From: Bryopsis sp. KO-2023
Lineage: Eukaryota > Chlorophyta > Ulvophyceae > Bryopsidales > Bryopsidaceae
Reading direction: 5' to 3'
NCBI GenBank assembly: GCA_030272585.1
Contig: BSYQ01000004.1
Span: 5,270,001-5,334,000, forward strand
Length of the DNA: 64,000 nucleotides
The translations under genes and the position numbers were made by a program. This document shows, piece by piece, positions 59,001 to 64,000 of this stretch; within the stretch, counting starts at the first letter, position 1; each line of letters starts with the position of its first letter. The notes under the pieces were generated by a model. It did not search any database. It saw only the letters and a list, made by a program, of their open reading frames with translations, and was not told the DNA's origin.

Positions 59001-60682
59001 AGAACTTCAAGAACTCTTTTTATATCTTAGATAGTTATAATCAATGGAAGGTCACCCCACCTCAGCCGAAGTTTTCTCGACAGGGCCAGGGCCCAGTTTC
59101 ACGGGGCCGACGCTCGTCAAAGGGGCGATTCCCAGCAGACCAACAGGGGACACCCAATGAACTCTTCCGATGTTAACCTGCCAAGCAATAGTGTCTCTCC
59201 TAAAACCATGCGCTAAGAAAAATTACCTATGCTTCTATTTTTGTTGTGAGAATAATTTGAAAGGAAAAAAACAAAAGGGCGCTCGTCAAATGCATAGCAT
59301 CGAGGCTGACGACCCCAGACCATGCAAATGACTAATACCCGAATTGCATACAGTTGCCCAGTTACAATTAACAATTTTTTTTTAAATCGTTCGCCAATTG
59401 TGGAGCAACATTTTCCCCCCAAAAAAAAAATTAATCAAGTAAAATACAAAACCAAATGTTCCAAAAAGGGGGAAATTATGGAAATTTATTCACCCCCTTG
59501 GTGCGAACAGACGACCAATTAAAAATAAGTATTAAAAAGAAAAAAAAACACACACTCTTGGAAAACCTCTTCCTTCTTTTATGATGAAAAAAGACTCACC
59601 TCCCGTTCCAGTATCGTCGCCACTTCGTGCGTAACACTGGGCAATATCCTGGAGTTGACGTAACCCACAAGGGCTGTGTTGAGAACCGCCGTGGTAAGCG
59701 CCACGAAGAGAGCAAACAAAACGCTGAGCCGCCCCAAGCCGTTGCTCCAGACGACCCGGTACAGATCAGAAAACGTCCTTATGACAGACTCAGCCGTCGT
59801 CTGCACCGTTTCCCGGACATCATCGAAGGAGCCCGATATTCCTCGAGCTGACATTAATCGCACATTTCAGAAACTAAGTTGAGTTCGTTTACATTCTTGT
59901 GCTTTGGTTTTCACAACATTGCGTGATTTTTTTGTGGGAGGGGTAGCAACGGGGAGGGGGCAGATTTTGCCCTTCGTGTGTTTTTTGTTATTGTGTGTTT
60001 TTTTGGCCCCTTCGCATTTTTCTTTGCTATTTATGGATTTGTGTTATTAGTAAGGGGAATGTATTATGCTTACCTTGGCAAATCTGCCTGGGTCGCAGAG
60101 TTGGGCTCGGAGGGCAAAACAACTTCGGCGCCGGAGCTATTAACGAACCTTCGTGAACAAGAAGAGCAAAAAACATCAAAATTCCAAAAATAGGAATTTC
60201 GAATGAAGCCGTGAGTCTTGATCAAGGATTTCAATAAACATATTCTTGATTTTGCGAAAAAAATCAATGGCGATGGATAGTGGATCGATACAGAATTTCC
60301 GAAAAATCGAAAGGAAAATTTCACCACATGCGAAAGCCAAATCGACTGATTTCCACAAGTTTAATTTTCTGATTTCACATAGACTGGAGTCCACATTGAT
60401 TTCCACATTGATGGCTAAAAAAAAAACTCTATAGACTGCTGGGCAAAATTGGGCCTGGGTGGGTCACTCTCTTTCTTTTTCCCCTCGTTTTGTATATTTC
60501 AGTTTTCGATCTTTTACGGGTGAAACCCTGTTGGGAATCTCATCACCTGGCTTCGGGGTTTTCCGTCGCTGTTGGAGTCTGACCGCGCTCAACGACAGCT
60601 TTCGAGTTTGCTCGCCAGTGGGTCTCGATATAAAACAAACGCGTCTATGGATGTCTTTCACGCTCCCAAACGAGGACGCCAT
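44039..60682 (-). CDS. TIC236: TIC236: TamB-family protein of the plastid inner envelope
   Basis: Twenty-four exons join in phase to 2,286 residues (Arabidopsis TIC236 is about 2,170). 5' to 3' they are 60682-60547, 59847-59600, 59177-59061, 57695-57513, 57277-56195, 55253-55039, 54840-54461, 54130-53900, 53268-53134, 52622-52446, 52110-51779, 51422-51150, 50823-50593, 50253-50104, 49689-49528, 49326-49169, 48671-48410, 48178-47963, 47682-47530, 47227-46912, 46617-45761, 45632-45360, 45074-44800 and 44336-44039. TIC236 links TOC75 to the inner-envelope translocon in protein import. A transit peptide (MASSFGSVKD) precedes one membrane helix (about 85-109, LSVLFALFVALTTAVL). A long beta-rich body follows, and the TamB domain ends it (ARWRLVSAPNIPDLL, EVEVQFGPTVQAVV, LMLEYSS). 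Exon 5 (361 codons) is mostly a Ser/Gly/Lys-rich, probably disordered linker. All introns are ordinary GT-AG. Confidence 0.93.
47338..47462 (+). repeat. Unnamed ~110-bp repeat, copy 1
   Basis: Contains AGCTAGATATGGGCATTGGG, GGTTTACTTCTGAGTCAGTC and CGGCCTTTTGGCCTTGTGT. It lies in a TIC236 intron (47228-47529). Same orientation as copy 4. Confidence 0.75.
50001..50082. repeat. (AAAT)n microsatellite near a TIC236 splice donor
   Basis: About twenty AAAT units within the intron that starts at 50103 on the minus strand, so the repeat begins about 20 nt after the donor. On the minus strand it is open as a Leu-Phe-Ile-Tyr repeat, which makes the exon look longer than it is. Confidence 0.95.
51537..51649 (-). 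repeat. Unnamed ~110-bp repeat, copy 2
   Basis: Inverted relative to copy 1: ACACGGCCAAAAGGCCGAGT at one end and ATATCTAGCT-like sequence at the other. It lies in the TIC236 intron 51423-51778. Confidence 0.75.
53699..53800 (-). repeat. Unnamed ~110-bp repeat, copy 3
   Basis: Inverted relative to copy 1, with TTCACGGAAATGTGCTATAG and GTATCTAGCTCTCTCT. It lies in the TIC236 intron 53269-53899. Confidence 0.75.
54184..54231 (+). repeat. 48-bp dispersed repeat, copy in a TIC236 intron
   Basis: Near-identical to 10118-10165 in the ZIP gene's first intron. Lies in the TIC236 intron 54131-54460. Confidence 0.7.
55413..55960. mobile_element. Tc1/mariner-pogo-like MITE in a TIC236 intron
   Basis: Ends are inverted repeats: CAGTAGACGCCGCTTTAATA on the left, and the reverse complement with one change on the right. 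The element is flanked by TA on both sides. CAGTAGAC-type ends with a TA target are typical of pogo/Tigger-like elements. The 548-bp body contains further GCTTTATTAGCCC-like subrepeats and no intact transposase. Confidence 0.8.
57899..58003 (+). repeat. Unnamed ~110-bp repeat, copy 4
   Basis: Same orientation as copy 1: AGAGAGCTAGATATGGACAT, ATTTACTTCTGAGTCTGTCT, CGTGAACGGACCTGCACTCA. Lies in the TIC236 intron 57696-59060, just left of the hAT-like element. Confidence 0.75.
58062..58937. mobile_element. hAT-like non-autonomous element in a TIC236 intron
   Basis: Inverted ends CAGGCCACTTTATTTCGGGC / GCCCGAAATAAAGTGGCCTG are perfect over 20 bp. The 8-bp sequence GGCATGGG borders both ends (58054-58061 and 58938-58945), as expected for hAT. 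Subterminal GCCCAAAATAAG-type repeats occur near the right end. The 876-bp body has no transposase frame but includes a (CA)n run near 58400-58430. Confidence 0.82.
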
Positions 60683-61783
60683 CTTTCAGTCATAAAAAAA
60701 AACGTCGGAAGAAAACACAGTTTGGGACGTTCGTTTCTCTCTCTTTTTTTGGTCTCTTGAGCTCGTTGGGGCTCTTTTTAAAAAAATTCGTTTGAATCCT
60801 TGAAACGGCGTCGAGCAGGAATTTTTTTTTTACGCTCACGTTCCAAAGGGCAATAATATCCGTTGCCGCATTCGGAACGCGGTCCGGGTGCCGAAAAAAA
60901 AAGGCGTTTTGCGAACAAGAGCACCAACCCGCGGGCAAGATTCAATTGGGGGACATGGCGAAAAAATCGTACGACGAGGGCGTAGGCAGACGCAAGTTGC
61001 GTCCGCCTACGCCCTCGTCACGCAACGAAAACACCGTTCCAGCAAAGATATTTAAAGAAGAAAAAAAACAACCAAACTTCTCCCCATTTGCAAGTCTACA
61101 ATTAAGAAATTTCAGCGCCCACTGGCGAAAAAAAATATATTCCGAAGATATTCCGTTGGTGGAAGCCAACAAAACGTCTAGAACATTGGTTGCGATAGGG
61201 GCGAGTGGCCCCTCAGGCAATATGTAATTATCGTTGCTGTTGGTGGTGGTGGTGGTGGAAGCCAAGAAATTATTATTTCCCTCAAAGTTATTGCTTCATT
61301 GCTTCATTGTTATGAGGAAAATTGCACTTGGGAACAGCCACAGATCCGATGCATCACATTAGTGTTTGGTAAAAGACAAGAACACCAATCGGTCGTTCGT
61401 TGAGTGGGTGGATAAAAGGTTGTTTCCTTGATTATTTTTTTTTGCGCCCTTAGTTTCTCGCACTTCACCGAGCCCATTTCTTCCTTCTAGGGTGTCTCAA
61501 GAAGTGGAAACAGGACTCAAACCAACTATGAAAGAAGGAAAGCCTCCAAACAGCCGTTCAATCAGCAGCATTTCGGCTGCTCCCACAATCACGACCATAA
61601 ATCGCGATGAGACACCCGCCACCCCTTGTCTATTCCTTCGCCCAGAGCTTCTCGCACTGTTTCCTCTTGCCTCTGTTGGTGATCCATCAAACACCAACTG
61701 GCGGCGTGGTAGCAGCCTTCCAGATTCGCATGTTGGAAGAATAAAGCAATTTCTGCGAATAGTGCACTTCTTGTTTTGGCGGG
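60683..61783. other. Divergent spacer between TIC236 and sulfatase
   Basis: Should hold the TIC236 promoter. It contains the 47-nt near-palindrome at 60973-61019. Open frames at 60942-61265 (minus) and 61492-61830 (plus) have no recognised domain; the first consists partly of a Thr run and palindrome sequence. I do not call them. Confidence 0.4.
60973..61019. repeat. 47-nt near-perfect palindrome
   Basis: Arms 60973-60995 and 60997-61019 (GACGAGGGCGTAGGC... and its complement) differ at one position and are separated by a single base. This GC-rich cruciform sits about 290 bp upstream of the TIC236 start. Confidence 0.85.
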
Positions 61784-62155
61784 ATGGTCTTGGCTCCTTA
61801 CATCGCGGCGATCCTTGTGTTGATCGCTAGAGATGCGCAAGCAGTGGGCTCCGCCCCTGCGGACCGGCCGCCAAATTTTTTAGTTATGATGGCAGATGAT
61901 TTGGGATTCTCTGACCTGGGGATCCAGGGGAATCCCTACGTAGAAACTCCAAACATCGATGCACTAGCTTTGGAGTCTGTCAGTTTCTCCCAATTCTATG
62001 TCCATCCCGTGTGCGCACCCACAAGAGCTAGCTTGCTTACGGGGAGGGATTTCTTGCGAACAGGAGTGTGGGGTGTTCATGGCGGCCGAGATTTCATAAA
62101 CTTGGATGAAGAAACGTTCGGGGATGCACTCGGGGGGCACTATGGGAAATCGCGG
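61784..62155 (+). pseudogene. Sulfatase, N-terminal part; interrupted or truncated
   Basis: The ATG begins a signal peptide (MVLAPYIAAILVLIARDAQA). The sulfatase alkaline-phosphatase-like fold follows: PNFLVMMADDLGFSDLG with the metal-binding Asp pair, ETPNIDALA, and the signature CAPTRASLLTGR, whose Cys becomes formylglycine in active enzymes. After TFGDALGGHYGK the sequence enters the repeats at 62156-62768. A normal sulfatase needs about 300-400 more residues (KWH motif, C-terminal Asp/His sites) that I cannot find on the plus strand before the window ends. Either a large intron holds the repeats and the rest lies beyond the window, or the gene is broken here. The unspliced frame stays open through the repeats to 62740, which is probably a result of their GC-rich composition. 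Confidence 0.7.
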
Positions 62156-62180
62156 TCTGTGCGGGGTGTTTTGCAGACCC

Positions 62181-62552
62181 CGCACAGAACCTTGACCACC
62201 CATGCACAGGGCAAACAACACCCCGCACGGCTCTGTGCCCCGGTTTGGCCCCGTTTTTTGCGGGGTCCCGAATTAACCCCGCACAGACTGGTACCCCGCA
62301 CACAGAACCTGACGTCTTTCCCGTTGTGGGACCCCGTACAGATGAAACATAGCCCCGTACAGTGTGCGGGGCAGCCTATTCTCTGTACGGGGGTGCCGTG
62401 CGGGGTGGATATGAAAGACGTCAGGTTCTGTGTGCGGGGTACCAGTCTGTGCGGGGTTAATTCGGGACCCCGCAAAAAACGGGGCCAAACCGGGGCACAG
62501 AGCCGTGCGGGGTGTTGTTTGCCCTGTGCATGGGTGGTCAAGGTTCTGTGCG
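62181..62552. repeat. Perfect 140-bp inverted repeat with 92-bp loop
   Basis: 62181-62320 is the exact reverse complement of 62413-62552; the spacer is 62321-62412. The arms are GC-rich and contain several copies of GTGCGGGG/CCCCGCAC. The spacer holds its own shorter inverted pairs (CCCCGTACAG / CTGTACGGGG). No target duplication was found at the outer ends. Confidence 0.95.
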
Positions 62553-62608
62553 AATCATGGACCACCCCGCACAAGGGGGCCAGGACCTCGCACAGTTGTG
62601 CGGGGTCT

Positions 62609-62768
62609 CTGTGCGGGGTGAGTGTAAATAGCGTGTGCGGGCCCCTTCGATGTGTGTGCGGGGTGATTGTAAAAGGTTTGTGCCGGTGTTTTTGGGTCCT
62701 GTGCGGGGTGAGGGAAAATAGCGTGTGCGGGCTCCTTTGATGTGTGTGCGGGGTGATTGTAGAAACAC
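62609..62768 (+). repeat. 90-bp tandem repeat built on GTGCGGGG
   Basis: A unit starting CTGTGCGGGGTGAGTG at 62609 repeats at 62699 with a few changes (period 90). Each unit contains GTGTGCGGG and GTGTGCGGGGTGATTGTA. It directly follows the inverted repeat and shares its core motif. Confidence 0.85.
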
Positions 62769-62799
62769 ATGTGTGCAGGTTGAAGTCGACAATGTGGTG

Positions 62800-64000
62800 T
62801 TACAATGAAACAATAATGACAAACCCCCTTTGAATTGTAGACCTCATTTTATGATCGAAGACTTCCCATTCCCACTTATTCCAAAAAAGAAATAGAAACC
62901 AAAAAAATAGCCCAAAACCATGAACTCTGATCCTGCCATTCCGACCTTGTCTTTCAGTAATATAGAGCTCGTTGAACATAGAAATACTCAGCATCTGACC
63001 CACTTCCAACCGTCTTTCAATGTTTTTTTGAGCAAAGCAGAATAAGGCACATGAGGTGCAATTGTTCAAATGTTCATAATAACTGCAACATATGTTGTCA
63101 CATGCATATGAATCCGGGTTCACTGAGGTTGCGAAAGTCTTAATAAAGTCTGTTTCCTGAATCAAAACCAAATACAAAAAACGTTTTTTAAGAAAACAAT
63201 GTGCACGTCCGATACCAGAAACAAAACAAGCATGTTGCACCATAGTCGAAAAAAGGGGGGGCGGAAATCACCCTATCCAGCTGCCCTTTGCAATTGTTGT
63301 TACCTTTTTTTCATGGGGTGGGCAGGCTGCCCATTCTAACACACCTCCATCTTCCTTTCTCTGCTGGGATTAGTCTTTTTGATCCTCCGACCGAGCGGGC
63401 TGGCATTCTCGAATAATCTTCACTGTACCTCATCTTTACGGACAAAAGAATACATCCCCCCTCCCATAGACCCATGAGCTGATTAGCCCAGCCATCGAAT
63501 CCCTCACTGCCTGGCAGACAAAACCAGTTGTCAACCCCCCCCCCCAACCCAAAGGAAAGGCCTGCCCAATCAACAAGAACTAGGATCTGGTGTGTACTGT
63601 ATCATGCGAATTTTGTACATTTCCTGCGTCCAAGGGTTGGAATAAATCAATTATTTCAAGATAACTAAAAGCGACCTCAACATTTTTTCTTTTCTGCCTA
63701 TTTCCATTACTGCAAAAAAGGTTCCTGCTACATGAAATGCATCTTGCTGATGCACCCACAGCATAAATCCCTGTAACACATCAGGGCATTTTTTTTTGTT
63801 TTTCAACACACTTGATATTGTTTCCGGGACTGTCCATGTCGGCCCCATGGCAGAGATGTTGCTCATTCAATTTCCCACCTCCGACTTCCTCCTGAATATC
63901 GTTTCTCCACAGATTATACCTGGTCCACAATTTGGTGTTTTGCACTGGAAAAATCTCTGTCGTCCTCCTTCCTAAGCCTGCGAGAAAAATTACCAAAAAT
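62800..64000 (-). CDS. Exons of an unknown gene leaving the window (partial)
   Basis: Several minus-strand stretches look coding and sit after good acceptors. These are about 63977-63812 (GRRTTEIFPVQNTKLW...), 63510 to about 63325 (SEGFDGWANQLMGLWEGG...), and from 63156 downstream (ETDFIKTFATSVNPDSYACD..., with CC, C, C and C in a short span). Composition is protein-like, with Trp and Cys in places that look conserved. I could not connect all exons in phase, and an exon near 63780-63715 fits poorly. No family is recognised. The 3' end converges on the sulfatase repeats. Confidence 0.35.

Noticed and set aside
60942-61265. 107-codon frame upstream of TIC236 as its transit exon
   Set aside because: The exon at 60682-60547 gives a better transit peptide and fits the phase 1 acceptor of the next exon.
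61784-62740. One 318-residue protein reading through the repeats
   Set aside because: Sulfatase similarity ends at about 62,140. The rest is translated repeat DNA, and both strands of the inverted repeat are open in several frames.
62156-62768. CRISPR-like array (many short GTGCGGGG repeats)
   Set aside because: Repeat spacing is irregular, arms are inverted, and the surroundings are eukaryotic with introns. No array structure with unique spacers.

Overview
This is nuclear DNA from a eukaryote. Genes are split by many short GT-AG introns (plus two GC-AG introns), the genetic code is standard (TAA, TAG and TGA all end genes), and intergenic DNA is AT-rich and full of homopolymers, microsatellites and transposon remnants. 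A full-length TIC236/TamB-type protein of the plastid inner envelope marks a plastid-bearing member of the Archaeplastida. A RIB72/EFHC1-type ciliary microtubule protein says the cell builds flagella, and a plant-like DJ-1 and a PLAC8 protein also fit the green lineage. A flagellate green or early streptophyte alga is my best guess; the species cannot be told from the window.

Layout. 1-4,314: two head-to-tail paralogues for secreted, alanine-rich proteins with a C-terminal cysteine module. 7,667-8,248: a tiny secreted, very basic peptide gene. 8,998-10,890: a ZIP metal transporter with a hAT-like MITE at its start codon. 11,574-13,649 (DJ-1, minus) and 13,639-14,961 (IQ-motif protein, plus): a divergent pair whose predicted starts overlap. 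15,499-18,006: RIB72/EFHC1. 18,409-20,883: ASCC1.

21,360-28,691: a young LTR retrotransposon with identical LTRs and a 5-bp target duplication. It is broken by a tRNA-derived dimeric SINE in pol and by a second, non-autonomous LTR element between gag and protease. 30,376-34,444: a secreted right-handed beta-helix protein whose exons follow helix coils. 36,374-39,269: an unrecognised zinc-finger-like protein. 40,188-41,381: PLAC8. 42,811-43,421: a MITE.

44,039-60,682: TIC236, 24 exons on the minus strand. Every exon joins in phase to a 2,286-residue protein. Its introns carry at least two MITEs and four copies of an unnamed ~110-bp repeat. 61,784-62,768: the 5' part of a sulfatase gene that runs into a 140-bp perfect inverted repeat and related tandem repeats. 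62,800-64,000: coding-looking exons of an unknown minus-strand gene leaving the window.

There is no operon logic here. The notable relationships are tandem duplication, divergent pairs and layered transposition. All exon joins were read by eye and checked for phase; none has transcript support.
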